Below are positions 1 through 12,953 of a DNA stretch of 64,000 nt, piece after piece. Source of the stretch: Chrysomallon squamiferum. Lineage: Eukaryota; Mollusca; Gastropoda; Neomphalida; Peltospiridae. Both the position numbers and the translations under genes were made by a program. The notes under the pieces were generated by a model. The model worked only from the letters and a program-made list of their open reading frames with translations. It did not search any database and was not told the origin of the DNA. Within the stretch, counting starts at the first letter, position 1. Each line of letters starts with the position of its first letter. The stretch is taken from the NCBI GenBank assembly GCA_012295275.1, contig CM022665.1:4325167-4389166 (forward strand), in the 5' to 3' direction.

Positions 1-1274
1 ATGAGAAAGGTTACCACAACTGTTAGTCATCATAACACAAAAATATTTCATACAAATTTGAATTTAAATGAACTAAAATTAGTATTGAATTACTGTATTT
101 CAATCAGGGTTAAAGAACACCAATGTGTGTTTGAAAGATATCAACAAATACTCAGAATAAACCAGTTGTGAGCTTTTACAAAGCATATAAACAAACCAAA
201 TTTTGGACCTTCTTCAAAAGTCATTTCATAACACAATATATAAATAATTTTTTTTGTTTTTTATATTTTTTATATTATTTATTTATTAACACTAATTTAA
301 TATACAAAAGCTGAACTAAAAAGATTCTTAAATGTCCAAGAATTTGATGTCATAACCCAGAAGTGTCTAACTGTCAAAACCTTCAGATAACTTTTTTTTT
401 TTTTTTTTTTTTGTCAAAGAATTCAATTCAAGATAATGTAAATTTGACAAGTAAAAAAAAAAAATAACATAAAAAGAAAAACCATAGGAAATTATATTAT
501 GAGTTTTTCTTAAATGGTTTCTGTGCTATGATGAGTGAAACAAAAAACCATCTTCAAGGATTCTTGGAACATGGTACTTGAAATTGCAGTGAAACTGAAA
601 TGTCAATTTTGATATGTCATTCATTTTAAAAGAATGAAAAGCAACATAAGTAATAAATGAATGAAATGTTAATGGAAACAGTAATAACATATAGGTAAAC
701 TAATAAATTAAAAACAACCAAAAATGTTTAAATCAAAATAAACAAAATTACAAATTAAAAGTATAAACTATTTTCTATTTTAAATTATAAATGGGAAAGG
801 TTTTCTTTTAATTATGTCTTTTATTGATCATTATTATTCAGTTTTTAATTTATTTATTAAAAAAATAACAAATCAATTAGAAAATTAACTCACTAACAAT
901 GATTTCAACATTCATGTATCACTAATTATGAACATTTTCCTTTGTTTAATTTAATAAAAACAACACATTCACAAATTTATGTTTGAAAGTAATAACAAAT
1001 ACTTCATATGCATTTTTTCAATCTCATACAGAACCACCTAATAACTGATGGGCAATGATTTAACTTTATCATTCTTATCTTCATAATAGATATGCAGTGA
1101 CATTTACAACACTTTCTTCTCAGTGTCACAAATCTCTTTGACCATTACTTGAATACACAGTATAATGTAATGTTTGTCTCATACAGAGCTTGGTTTCTGG
1201 ATAAAAAATTAAAGTTTATGGGTTTTTAGTTTGGTGTAAAAAAAAGAAAAGAAAAAAAAAGAAGATATGAGTTG

Positions 1275-1277
<3 letters not shown>

Positions 1278-1316
<39 letters not shown>
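1278..1316 (+). repeat. (GA)~19 microsatellite
   Basis: Uninterrupted GA dinucleotides, followed after about 70 bases by the (TA)n tract. Confidence 0.97.
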
Positions 1317-1319
<3 letters not shown>

Positions 1320-1378
1320 GGGAAGAGAGTGAAAGAATGAGAGATCAGATATTAAAATAATAATAATAGTAATAATAA

Positions 1379-1383
<5 letters not shown>

Positions 1384-1419
<36 letters not shown>
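1384..1419 (+). repeat. (TA)18 microsatellite
   Basis: Pure TA run passing into ACACATACACAC. Confidence 0.97.
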
Positions 1420-1425
<6 letters not shown>

Positions 1426-2098
1426 CACACCTACATATATAAGTTGTTTATGAGCTATTTTGTCTGGAAATTCAAGACAATTCATCAAATTATAATCACA
1501 ACAGAGTTCAATGTACTGAAAGCAAAACTGGTTGAACAATACATCCATATTTGTCTTGAAGACAGATTTGCTTTTGGTTATTTCAGACTTATTTATCCCT
1601 AGAGAAAAGCAGTTATTTTCCATACTTCAACACCATATCATGAATTCCAGTATCTCTTGAAATATATATATATTTTATATAATCTATTACTCGTGTATTT
1701 CAGCTACAAAATATTAGTACCAAAGATTTTAACATGTATTCAGTATTACTTAATTACATATTAATTATGTTCAGAGTACTATTTCCAATATTACAATGTT
1801 GATTAGATATCCAGGAACAGAACCATAATGCATTTTATTACATTCTTGTTTCACTGTTGTTTTAATGCTTGCTTATTTTTTTCATGGATCTGTATTATAT
1901 CCCAGGGTATGTAGGTGGCAATATATATCAAGATGTTTTTGTTTATACTAGGTTACATATTATTTTGTTGATCATAATGTTTTAATTATAATGAAACATA
2001 TTTCAGCTTCCAAGTCATATCCATACTTTAGAGGAAACTCACTCACATTTCTTGAAAGCCTTGATCAGCATATGAATGCTATCCATAATTTAATTGTT

Positions 2099-2236
2099 AA
2101 AAAAAAAAAAAAAAAAAACCTAAAACAAAAACCATACATAATAAAAAAAAAAAAAAAAAAATTAAAAAAAAAAAATATGTGTGTGTGTGTGTGTGTGTGT
2201 GTTTGTGTAAAATACATAATAAAAAAAAAAAATAAA
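2099..2236 (+). repeat. Compound poly-A / (GT)n tract
   Basis: A-runs of about 20, 19, 12 and 12 bases, plus (GT)~12 at 2,178-2,202. All open frames over it are low-complexity artefacts. Confidence 0.95.
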
Positions 2237-3269
2237 ATTAATAAATTATATAGATCCACTGAAGATGATTTCAAATGATTTCAAATAAAATGACAGTAAA
2301 CAATGACCGACATTCTGTAGAATGTTATTTTATTTAAAAAAATTATCCATGACAATGGACGAAACTGATAAACTTAAAACACAACCCAAAACCTAATGAT
2401 TGGATTAGACTGGGTGACCAGTTGCCAATCTACAAGGAATTAACCAAGAAAAACAATAATTAATTAATTACATACAGTTGTTCCAAAAGCATAAATCTTT
2501 CAGTTGCTTCATTACACAGATGAATCCTCAAAGTATCCATTCATTAAGTATTCAAATTATTGTTGACCAAATAGTTACATGCAAATCAATGCAGCCTATA
2601 TGTAAAGTATTAATGTTATTTAATCCATTCTGATAATGCTTATTTTCTTTTATAAACTCGAAGATTTAGAGAACTTTGTTCTGGTCACATTATGATTACA
2701 GACCCTAAGCAGTTTCTGCTCTAGGTCAACCTGTAGTCTGAAACATTTTGATATATTTAGAAACCTGAAGGTTGAAGCATTCTGATGTTTTAAAAAAAAA
2801 ACATTTGAATTATTTGCCCTGGTAAAAAATCCCAAAGCATACTTTATTTATATAGGCATCTCTTACTCAAGTCAGGAACTAGTCTTTTTGACAGTTATTA
2901 TAAGCAATTTCACATACAGAAACTATTTTTTTCTAGCCTCAAGATGGCTTTTATAATACAGACCTGACATAACAATGTTCACTGATACTTCAGTGTAGCA
3001 ATATGATAAAATTCAGGAGCTAATTTTCAGCAATGTATCACCAGAAATGACCCTGTGACATTTAAAAACAACTTGAACAAGCAAGCACCAAGCACCCATT
3101 GCTCTCAAAATACACACATTAAGACTGATGTGAATGCAAACTGCTCCATAATTTCATTTACAGCTGTATCATAATCTTCATCTGCAGCGTGTTGTTGGCC
3201 ATAATTTTAATGTCAACTGACATATACCCAATAATTATCCTGTAACTGTTTGAAGATCATGGCATAACG

Positions 3270-3475
3270 TTATAAATCGAATAAATAACACTGGTAAACA
3301 TCACATATGGCTGTTATGTTTTAAGAAGAATTTTTTTTTTATAGATTTAATTTGTAGAATAAACATATACTGATTTTATATTGGTAAACATCTCACAATT
3401 ATGGCTATTATGTTATGTTTTGTAAGAAAGGAATTGCTTGTTTATAGAGATAATCTTTAGAATGAATATATATAA
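3270..3475 (+). repeat. Two-copy ~90-bp tandem duplication
   Basis: TGGTAAACATC at 3,292 and 3,382 is followed in both copies by ATGGCT.TTATGTT, then TATAGA and AGAAT.AA.ATAT. The shared pattern spans about 90 bp per copy and is moderately diverged. Confidence 0.6.
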
Positions 3476-6400
3476 ACATAATTATAGTGTACATCATCTT
3501 TTGAAGCTGGATGGGATATGTGTTTGCAGTATATTAATTATAAATGAACTTATGAAAATAATGTCCATTACATTTTGTTTTTCAATTTTATTACAACAAA
3601 CCAAGGTAAATAAATATATACATAAATAGGAATAAAAAAACTACAGTCTTATACAAAATGTAAAACACAATATTTTTTTAAAGAGACTTTTAATTATTTA
3701 TTGCATGCGTTAAATAATTAATAACATTAGTATTAGACTTATTATATCAAATGATGAAAGCAACAATTGAAAATAAAATGGAAATATAATTTTTTAATTA
3801 ACTTTTTCAGAACTATTATAAAACTATTTTCTTTTACAAAAATTATTTTCTTTTTCTCTTTCATTCCAGATCCATTTTAATATATTTAGAAATTCAAAAT
3901 TTTCAAACTAATAATAATAATAAAAAAATGTCAACTAAAGTGAAAAAAAACTGACAACCTACCTTAGATTCTTTGACTCTCAAATTTGCTACAAAAATCT
4001 AATTCCATCTACTCTTGTTTCCTCTCAAACTGATACTGAAAAGGTTCAATATATCCATAGCTCTTAATTGTGAACACCATACTAAAATCAATGAACACAA
4101 AGTGAGTGACTGCCAATTTAAGTTTGCTGCCAACAGAACAATGAGTTTGTTGAAGATTTCAAGTATGTCAGATTGGTAGCACAGTAACCTTATTCATACA
4201 ACTATTGTACACCAGCCTTGTTACAAAATGTATTACTAACATTAATGACAATTATTAATTAAGAGCACTTAAATTAATATTCAGAAATTGCTCCCTGGCA
4301 AAACAGGATGTAAACACAATGGCGTCACGAACTGCGATGTTTACATGCACCTTTGTTTAGATTGGGAAATTAGAAAATATTGTTAACGATTAATTAGAAA
4401 CTGTGCACTCTATATATATTTATGGTGAGCAATTATTGACTAGTTGTAAGATGTATTGTTCCTACATTTCTGGTTCAGTCACAGAAAAGAATCAACTGAA
4501 TGAAGACGAATCAATAACTTAAGTCATACAGAATCTACATCTAAGACTACAACAAAAACATTGTCAACCAACAACACTGCTATGACAGCATAAAACAATG
4601 ACAAAAATAGAAACAATGATGACACGAAAACAATGATATTGACAAAAATGATTAATTTGTTGGAAGAAGAGTTTTCTTTTCAAATTCAAAATTGAATTTC
4701 ATTTTTTATATTGTATGTGTGTGAAGTTTGTGTTAATGTGTTTTTGTAAATGTGTGTATATGTGTATGAGTGTGTGAGAGAGAGACACGAGACAGATAAT
4801 ATAAAAGAGAAAATGATAGTCAGACATACAGAATGAAAAAGAGAAAAGAAGAAATAAAATTACATTTAAGTATTAAATTTGTAAATTAAATCTCAGCATT
4901 AAGATTCCAAAAGTCTATCCCCATTTTTTTCTCTCCAATAATTTGATTTGATTCTTAAGACTAGAAATCTAATATGACTAAAGATAAACTGATTATACAG
5001 AAAAATGTACTGTTAACTCAGACAGTGGCATCTAAATGAAAGTAAAATGACTTACCATACATAACATGATTCATTATGTAAATCTAGAAGATTTTATTTT
5101 GGGGGAAATGTAGTAAAATTTAATTTTTTGGAGATTGCAGTGAAATTATATATATATATATATATTTTTTTTTTTTTTAATGTGCACTTTTTCATTAAAT
5201 GGATTAGTTCAATGCAGCTGTCTAATTTGAAACAGATAAATGGATAGATGGAAGTATAATAAAACATATATCTTCATACAGAACTTTCTGAAAACTTGAA
5301 CTGTCAAACTGAATTAAATAAAACATAAATATATGGATGGGATGGTTGGTTGGCTGAATTAATTCAATTTGACAAAAATGTGAAAAATATAAAATAAGAA
5401 GTTTTTGTGATAACAAATAAATGGGACACAAAGATATTGTTACTATATTATATTCCTCTATTTCTTAGCTTCAATCATATCTGAATAATTTAAAGTATTA
5501 TTCTAGAATGTCATTTCCAAATCAAAACATAACAAAGGACTAACCCTACTGAATCAACTGATTGACAATATCATGCAGAGGCCTTCACCAGTTTTAATGT
5601 CTTCCTCGACATTTTGTTTTGTTTTGTTTTGTTTTTTTCAATAAAAGTAATACAATATGTCAGTTTTCACCACTTGATTGAATCTTTTGTTGTGAAGTTT
5701 TTGAAATATGTTCACAGCAGACACAAAATAAGTTGCTGGAGTCAGGAAAAGAGAGAATACTTTCCATCCAGTGGTTTTTCTTTTAATATTCTGTTATTTT
5801 ACAGTTATTGAAAACATAAATACTGGAACAGCATTTAGTATGTAATAAGGTGTATTACTAAGGTTTATAATTAAGGTATACTTGTGAATAAAATTAAAAA
5901 GCTTTCCCATCAGAATTAATGACAGTAATTTTTCTTGTTTTGAGGTTTATCTCATCTTTTATTGTACAGCAATGAGAAACTGGAAAGATCTATCTTTGGT
6001 TTAGTTGTTATTATGAAAACAAGTTGAGTGAGACACTTATTTTTTTAATTTTCTATATGTAATGTAGTGTGTATTATTATTATATTTTTTCTTTCTTTCT
6101 TTTTCTTTTTTTTGTTTTTGTTTTATATATTTTTTTTAAAGAAACAAATACAGGAGCAAGGTGCATAATTTTCTACTGTTTGTGCTTTATTTTACACACA
6201 TCAAATGAATTAACAACTCCTTTCCTGGGTAAGCTATGTCCAGCACATTGAAAGACAGTATCTATATTAGGAACATGATGTTTACATACAGTTTTCCTAA
6301 GGGACAAATTCAATGTCTGCCATTTTCTGCTGTTCTCTGCACGTGTGGACTCAGAGGTGTTAAGGGATTCAACCTGTACTTAATACAAGCTACATGGAAA

Positions 6401-8399
6401 TATATTAATTATGGGCACTTTGGCATAGACCTTCACTGAGGAAATATCCAGTAATGTAATAACATCAATCTTCAGTTCATTCCTTGTAATCTGTGGATTG
6501 ACACGTTCTGGAATCCTGTCAGAGAAACAAAGTCATGTAGTGGTAAAACCTGCTAATTTACTTGTCCAGTAATTTCACATCTAGTCATCATTTAACAAGA
6601 TTATTGTGAAATCTATATTGTCTCTTAGTCCAGATACTTAATTGCAGTAGTTCACTCTGCGTTTTAGATGAAAGCTATTAACCTAAAGCTGTTATGAAAT
6701 CTCATGCCACATTTTTTATCTGTTTTGCATATCCTGTGTATGGTTTAACGATATTCATTATCTAACAAAAGATAGTATAGATTTTCAATTTTAAAAAAAT
6801 AATAATATAAATTAATAAATTACATGATGGAAAACAAAATAAGTATTTTTTTGTTTGTACTGATTATCAAGCTCTTAATGACAAAAAAGAAATTACATTT
6901 TTAATTATCAATTATACTTCAATGGATCTATTAAATTTGCAAAATAATAAGAAAAAGAGATGTGAGGTTGAAAAGTAATAAATGAATTTGACTGAAATAA
7001 TTACAATATAAATAAAAAAATAAGGATGAAACTTAAAACAATCAAAAGTCATCACAATACCCCAAATGAAAAAAAAAGAGTGAAAGAAGAATGACAAAAA
7101 AAAAAAAAAAGAAGAAAAGATTTTAAAGAAAGGAAAACAAAAACGAAAATGAAATAAAAATGAAATAAAATAAAACACATGAAAAACAGAAACACTACCA
7201 ACAACAAAGAAATTATAATAATAAAAAAAAGAAAAAAATGAAATAAGATAACAACATAAAATAAAATAAAACAAAACAAATAAAATAAACAAATTTAAAT
7301 AGATTAAAAAATAAATAAAAATATAATAATAACAACAATAATGACAATAATGATAAAATCTCTCATTATAATGAAAATGTTTCTCCTTCAAGAAAGGCCT
7401 AAGTATAATAGACCTAAGTATAATAGACTGGTGCCAATTAGCCAAGTTGACAAATCTGCAAACCAGTCTTATTCTTTATGGGTTTGATTTCAAAGAATTA
7501 ACTCTGACAACTGATGAATATTCATGACCATTATGGACAGTTTCTCCATGGGAGCTGACACAGAATTAGTGATATATATGAGGCTTGGAAATCGTGCTTA
7601 TTAAACTTTGGGTTTAATTATTTAGCAGATGCAGATAGAACCTTTGTTTTTATGCACATCAACAGTTATTCTCAAAAACTGTTATTTCTAAAACTATGTA
7701 CAATAATGAGCATATTTCATGTGGTTAAATAAATAAAAAATCACAAAAAGTATTTTTTTTTAAATTTATTTTTTAGATAATCTATTTGATAGAAAAGGAA
7801 AAAAAAAAAATAATAATTTACCTATTTTTTTAAGTGAAAGAAATTTAAATATAAGATTTGTGTATCTGTATGTCACTTTATGTCAGTTTTTTGTTTGTTG
7901 TGTGTGTGTTTATGTGCTCAACAGACAGGCATTTATAAAAATCGATTAAATATAGATAATTATATGTAGAGTATAATATAAACAATTTACAGACTGAAAA
8001 CCATTCAGTGTAAGTGTATTGCATAGATTTTCCAAGAAAATCAATTAATATACACTCTGCATTTCTTCTGCTTTTTAACATAAATGTTTAAAAAATCAAT
8101 TAAAACAGACAAATCCAATATATTTGACACAAATGTTTCAGAAAATCATTCAATAAATATTCAGGTTATATACAGTAAATGTATATTACATAGACATTAT
8201 AAGAAAATAATTTAATTATTGAAAACTTTAAACTGATAATTTATATTAATTATAACAACTGTAAAAATGGTTTGAGTATACCAATGCTTGAAAAATCAAG
8301 AAAAACAAAATGTAAAAAATATAACCACAGTTTTACTAGTAAACAGTTTTATTTTTATTTTTTTTATTTTTTTAATATATTAATAAACTTACATGAATA

Positions 8400-8576
8400 G
8401 CTGCCTACCTGTCTATCATCAAAACATTTATCCACCTGTACATCTCTATCTATCTGTTCATCTATCATACTATAAACATACCTGACCATCCATCCATCCA
8501 TATCTATTTAATGTTATCTAATTAATCTATTTATTTATGCTTGTCTGTCTATCTGTCTGTCTGTCTGTCTTTCATA
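8400..8576 (+). repeat. Cryptic CTAT/CTGT/CCAT tetranucleotide region
   Basis: Degenerate tetranucleotides, including CCATCCATCCAT near 8,490 and CTGTCTGTCTGTCTGT near 8,555. Confidence 0.85.
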
Positions 8577-9199
8577 TTAATATTTAATGAGTCAATGTAC
8601 TGGCTACTAATTTAGATTTGAATCAGTTTCCTGGATTTAAACAAATAGACAAACAACATAGCAAAATATACCTCATTTTAACCTCACTTTGTGATTGTGA
8701 ATTAAACTTATACTTGAGTTACACAAACTTAGTATCAGATAATCATCTGCAAAGAAAAACATACTTTGAATACAGTACAAACACACACATCATCATAAGC
8801 CTCTTTGACTTAAGTGCACTTCAGTTTCTTTCTTTTTAAGACAAAGATGAACTGTTCATAACATTAATTAACAAGTACATATAAGATATTATGATAGACT
8901 CAGTGAACTTGTTTTTTTATCACAATTATTACGCTCAAGTTCATAATAACAAGAGAATGGAGGAAATATCTGAAGCCAAACATGATGCTGAAATAAATGA
9001 ACTCTAATGAACTCCTGCTACAAATCAATCAATCAGTTATTTTATCAGTTAATCATCTGGAACATCAATATAATCAGTCAAGATTCAAGCTAACATATAG
9101 AATATTTGTGTAGAAGTCTCTGTTATCTTCTTGAGATGCATTAAGAGCTGGAAGGAAGAAAGAAATATTTAATTTAATTATGTATTCAATGTATTTTTA

Positions 9200-9507
9200 A
9201 TCTGTAGTTAAATAGTGTCATACAAATAGGATCATATATAGATAATGGTAATTAAGCATCATATTGATTATAAGAAATAGGAAACCTGAAGTCATGCTGG
9301 AAGTTACTATATTTTTTATCAGCAGCAAGTAAGCTTTTATATATTCTTTCAGACAGAAGAGGATATACAGTAATCTCATGGAGTCCTGTCTAGAATTGGA
9401 AATAGCCAAATGACACCCACAGGTGAATTGATCCTGCAACCCAGTTCAAATTTCAGAATGTACACTTCTTAAGGCTAATATTTAACCACTGTACCACTGA
9501 AGCCAGT
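9200..9507 (-). mobile_element. tRNA-derived SINE relic
   Basis: On the minus strand, starting near 9,507, there is a Pol III A box, TGGTACAGTGG (9,496-9,486), matching the tRNA A-box consensus. About 43 bases on is a decayed B box, AATTTGAACTGG (9,452-9,441), derivable from GATTCGAAC. That spacing is right for a tRNA head. It is followed by a non-tRNA body (CACCTGTGGGTGTCATTTGG and onward) running towards about 9,200. The 3' end and target-site duplications are not clear. A tRNA-headed SINE with a unique body is the natural reading; the family cannot be named. It lies inside the CpG-depleted block, and its B box has lost its CpG (CG to TG), consistent with methylation decay. Confidence 0.55.
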
Positions 9508-9644
9508 AAAATAAATTAATCTTGTCAAATCTTGGTTACTGTATGAAAGGACTTATCAATCAACACCATACATGAGACAGTTATACCAATTAGTTAGCAA
9601 ATACAGCAGACAAATGATAATCTATCATGATCACTGTAACTGGA

Positions 9645-10115
9645 GTCATATGAAAGAAACCTGATATAGACATGAACCTTCTGTTATAGAATTAAAACAA
9701 AACAACAACATTAAAATAGTTGTATTTGAACAGCAAAAGTCATATAGAAAACTGATATATAAAAAATGGCTGTTACTTCAGTAATAAGTCATGTCATGTC
9801 ATGCAAGGAAACCTTTGCTAGAATTAAGAACATATATAAAATGAGTGTTTCTTTGGTACTCTATCATAATAATAGCAGGAGATACATTAGAAGTCATATA
9901 AAAAACTGAGACCCAGCTGTGAATCTGTATAGAATTAAAGATGGATGTAAAATGAATGTTTTTTTGATAGTCTATAATCTAAGGAATAAAGAAGTCATAT
10001 GAACAAAATAGATGTGGGCAAGAACCTTCTGTTAAAGATGAATGTAAAATAGCTGATTGTTAATTGGGGAATCTGATAAGTAAGTTATGGCTTGAACCTT
10101 CAGTAATTGCAAACA
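9645..10115 (+). repeat. Strongly diverged tandem repeat (~90-150 bp units)
   Basis: Starts of the type GTCATAT recur at 9,645, 9,739, 9,893, 9,994 and (GTTATGG) 10,084. They are followed in several copies by CTGATAT/GAACCTTCTGT, a TAGAATTAA block and GATG.ATGTAAAAT. Spacings are 94, 154, 101 and 90. Similarity is clear but patchy, so this is an ancient tandem array or local duplication rather than a young satellite. Confidence 0.6.
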
Positions 10116-10576
10116 TGTCAGATTGTAGATTTATTGAATATTTTACACTATATAGTATATTCTTGACAAATATTCTTGAATGATTCTTTGGTTATAAGTA
10201 TACAAGATAGCTGACTGGCTGATTATACTTGGGTATTCTCTTATTTACACAGAACTGTTGTTGATATTGTAATATTATCAATGTATTACTATTATATACA
10301 CAGTATTTTTATTGACATGACAATGATATGGTTGTGGCTCTGTGTGCCAGTATAATAGATGTTGTGGCCAAAACATATCCTTAAACTATTAATTTGTCTT
10401 TTAAAATATCACTGATTATTCATATTGTTTTAGTAATAATAAATAAGAAGTGAAAAAGTTCATTTTGTAAAGAAAATATCTTCATCTATCTATTAGTATG
10501 AAGCCTAGATATTTATTGTATTAATTTACCATTTTCCAAAAGGGTAACTGAGCTGTATGCCTGTATACAACTGTGT

Positions 10577-10660
10577 TTGTGTGTGTGTGTGTGTGTGTGC
10601 GCACACGTGAGTGTGTTTCTGAGTGAATGAGTGTGTGTATTTGTGTGTATTAGTTTTGGT
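10577..10660 (+). repeat. (GT)n and GT-rich tract
   Basis: A pure (GT)~11 run, then GCGCACACGTGAGTGTG and scattered GT repeats. Confidence 0.9.
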
Positions 10661-10920
10661 TATGTGAGTTTGTTTGTATGTTTATATATTTAAAATGCAT
10701 TATCAGTTATCCAAAGCTATATGCATATAAATATATAAGAATGTGTGAGTATGTACATTTTTGCATATGCAGAAATTAGATGGCCTACTGTTATTTTATT
10801 AGCAGCAACAGGACTTTTCTAGGCACTTTCCCATCAACTGGAATGCATATGTATTGCCTGTTTCTATGGGTTTCCAGTACAAACAATCCTGTTTCTGTGG
10901 GCATTCTGTAATCGCATGCA

Positions 10921-10937
10921 TGCACACACACATGCAT

Positions 10938-10971
<34 letters not shown>
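10921..10971 (+). repeat. (CA)n microsatellite with CATG interruptions
   Basis: Begins TGCACACACACATGCATG and ends in (CA)~16. On the minus strand it creates a long VCVC-type frame. Confidence 0.95.
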
Positions 10972-10973
<2 letters not shown>

Positions 10974-11315
10974 AAAAACACAGAGCAATCCATTAGACAA
11001 ACGGGTGTGTAATTGCTTTGCACAGCAATTTTTGGAAGAGCTCTTTGGCAATAAAACAGAATGAAAACAAACATCAGCACTAATACAGTTATCATTAATA
11101 TTGTGTACAGGCCATTATGTTTTCTCATTTCCCATACATCTGGTATTACCTTCACTACCACTGCTACTAATAGTTTTATTACTGTATGTTCAGGAAATAA
11201 TGCATAAATCATTAGCCCCAATTCCTTGCCTGAACATGTTTTTTTGTTTTTTTAGGATTTAATCAAAATGTATGAAAATGAGATAATTTATATCAGTTGT
11301 CTCATTTGGAAAAAC

Positions 11316-11317
<2 letters not shown>

Positions 11318-11362
<45 letters not shown>

Positions 11363-11605
11363 TATTGTTATAATTATTATTAGTAGTAGTAGTAAGTAAA
11401 TAGTAATATTAGATGTAGTAACAGTGATAGTAATATTATTAGTAGTAGTAGGAATAGTTGAAGTAGAAATAATACAGTAATAGTAATAGTAGTAGTAGTA
11501 GTAGAATAAACATTATTATTACTGTTATTATCACTATCACCATCATCATCATCAACATGTCCATCACCACTACCACCACCACTATCATCATCATCATTAT
11601 CATCG
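11318..11605 (+). repeat. Trinucleotide block: (AAT)n, then AGT-rich, then ATC/ACC-rich
   Basis: (AAT)~13 at 11,318-11,357 is followed by degenerate AGT triplets and then CATCATCATC/CACCACTACC triplets up to about 11,605. Confidence 0.9.
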
Positions 11606-12116
11606 TAACCAAATATTTTTTATTATAAGAAAACCTTACTGAACAAGCTCACTCATGCAGTGAGGAACATGTATATATCAGTCATCTGGAAAACAGTGAC
11701 ACCTTGAACAGTGACAGATATCTAGATATCAATGTGATTTCAATGCAAGCTGTCTCACTGGAGAATAACAAATCTAGAACTAATTGTTGCCATGCATGTT
11801 TACTGTGTAGTACAAGAGCTATTTACCAGTGTAGTCTGTAGTCTGTTTATTTATCAGTAAACTACCTGATAAACGTACAATTATTATTTTCTTTTTAAAT
11901 AATAAATATTTTTAATATAATATTATTTAACAATGTTAAAAACATATAAAAGGCTCTCAGTCCATACTAATATAGGCATAAGGATTACTGAAGAATGTTT
12001 GGGACTCATTTGAAACTGTTTATCTGTATATGCTAAAGAAAACCCTTTTTATTATCTTGTACATTTTATAAGTTACAGTAATAAACACATAATTAATGAA
12101 ATTCAGGTTTTAAACA

Positions 12117-12122
12117 ACACTA

Positions 12123-12178
<56 letters not shown>

Positions 12179-12195
12179 GTTGCTACTACTACTAA
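12117..12195 (+). repeat. (TAC)n trinucleotide array
   Basis: About 24 ACT/TAC triplets with one GTTGCT interruption. Confidence 0.95.
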
Positions 12196-12368
12196 ATTAT
12201 AATAATAAAATTATCTTAGTATCTATATATCTCATTTTACTTCAGCGTCATTATGGAAGTATAAATATCATTTTAAAAGAATTCCAATACCAGTAATATC
12301 TGTTATGCTTGATAAATGAATAAATAATATAAGATAAAATCATAAATTAAAAGTTACGGGCTACTTAC

Positions 12369-12396
12369 CATGTTTGCTCTCGCCGTTAACTACCAT
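12369..12396 (-). CDS. Candidate first coding exon (N-terminus MVVNGESKH, product unknown)
   Basis: On the minus strand an ATG at 12,396-12,394 sits in a favourable context (AACAAAATGG: A at -3, G at +4). It opens nine codons, MVVNGESKH, plus one base of a tenth codon, then meets a consensus donor, CATG|GTAAGT, with the intron starting at 12,368. Reading on without splicing hits a stop within three codons, so the frame makes sense only if spliced (phase 1). CpG content collapses exactly on the intron side and is high upstream, as expected for a first exon of an invertebrate gene with body methylation. The same frame stays open upstream for over 40 codons, back to a TAA near 12,530, so the true start could be further upstream or the exon internal. 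The family is not recognisable from nine residues, and the next exon was not found. Confidence 0.45.
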
Positions 12397-12900
12397 TTTG
12401 TTTAGTTGAAACTTGTAGAAAGTCAATAGAAGACAACGATGTTCAACATTTTTGTATTCCTGTAAAACGATGTCCTTTTCTGTTGTTTTTTTGGAAAATC
12501 GTGTATACTCCACGTGCAAAACTCTTTACAAGTTAACAAAATCCTCAGCGTAAAGCTTCCGATCAGCGATTGTCAAAACTGGCAGACGAACTCAAAGCGG
12601 TAAACGTTGGTGTAGGAAAATTAGCTCACTTCCTATAAGCAGAAAATAAATGTATGATAAATAACAACCTGTCACATTAGGTTAATGCAAGCAGAATGAA
12701 ATGTTGAATAAAAACGTAGCGGAATAAAGGTATTGACATGTAAGTAATTATTCAGAAAATCCTTTTGACCGCATCGCTGAAAGGCGAAAGCTCATACTGT
12801 TGCGCCTTTTTGCGCGAATCTGTAAGTTAATTTCTAGGGATCTCAAACTGAATGGGTAAAGTGTTTTTAAAATAACCCAAATTTTGACGCAAACTAAAGT
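12397..12900 (-). promoter_or_regulatory. CpG-rich 5' flank / presumed promoter and leader
   Basis: This interval lies upstream (minus sense) of the candidate first exon and is much richer in CpG than the DNA to its left. Seen in the sequence: an E2F-like site at about 12,807-12,818 (TTTTTGCGCGAA), a second GCGC just before it, an E-box CACGTG near 12,512, and GGAAGTG in minus sense around 12,630, which resembles an ETS core. No TATA box is evident at a sensible distance. The promoter role is inferred from position and composition; individual motif hits this short are weak. Confidence 0.35.
12423..12449 (-). other. Short upstream ORF in the presumed leader
   Basis: In the presumed 5' leader an ATG at 12,449-12,447 opens an eight-codon frame (MLNIVVFY) ending in TGA, 26 bases before the candidate start codon and in a different frame. 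Such uORFs often damp translation of the main frame. This is relevant only if the transcript starts upstream of it, which the sequence cannot show. Confidence 0.25.
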
Positions 12901-12926
12901 CAAAATAAAATGCATTGTTCATTTAA

Positions 12927-12953
12927 ATGATGATGATGATGATGATGATGATG
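12927..12953 (+). repeat. (GAT)9 trinucleotide
   Basis: Pure ATG/GAT triplets. Confidence 0.95.

Larger units (their letters stand above)
1..12364 (-). other. Probable first intron (CpG-depleted gene body) of a minus-strand gene
   Basis: Counting by eye, this 12.36-kb stretch has about 30 CpG dinucleotides, with none in the first ~1,690 bases. The next 1,080 bases have about 39. No frame here looks like a conserved exon. It begins, on the minus strand, directly after a GTAAGT splice donor at 12,368-12,363. In invertebrates, transcribed bodies of broadly expressed genes are methylated and lose CpG, so I infer a long first intron whose later exons lie beyond the left edge. Weak donor-like sites occur (around 2,037, 3,960 and 5,052), but none borders a convincing exon. 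Apart from the repeats listed separately the content is anonymous AT-rich DNA. The alternative is ordinary methylated intergenic DNA. Confidence 0.5.
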
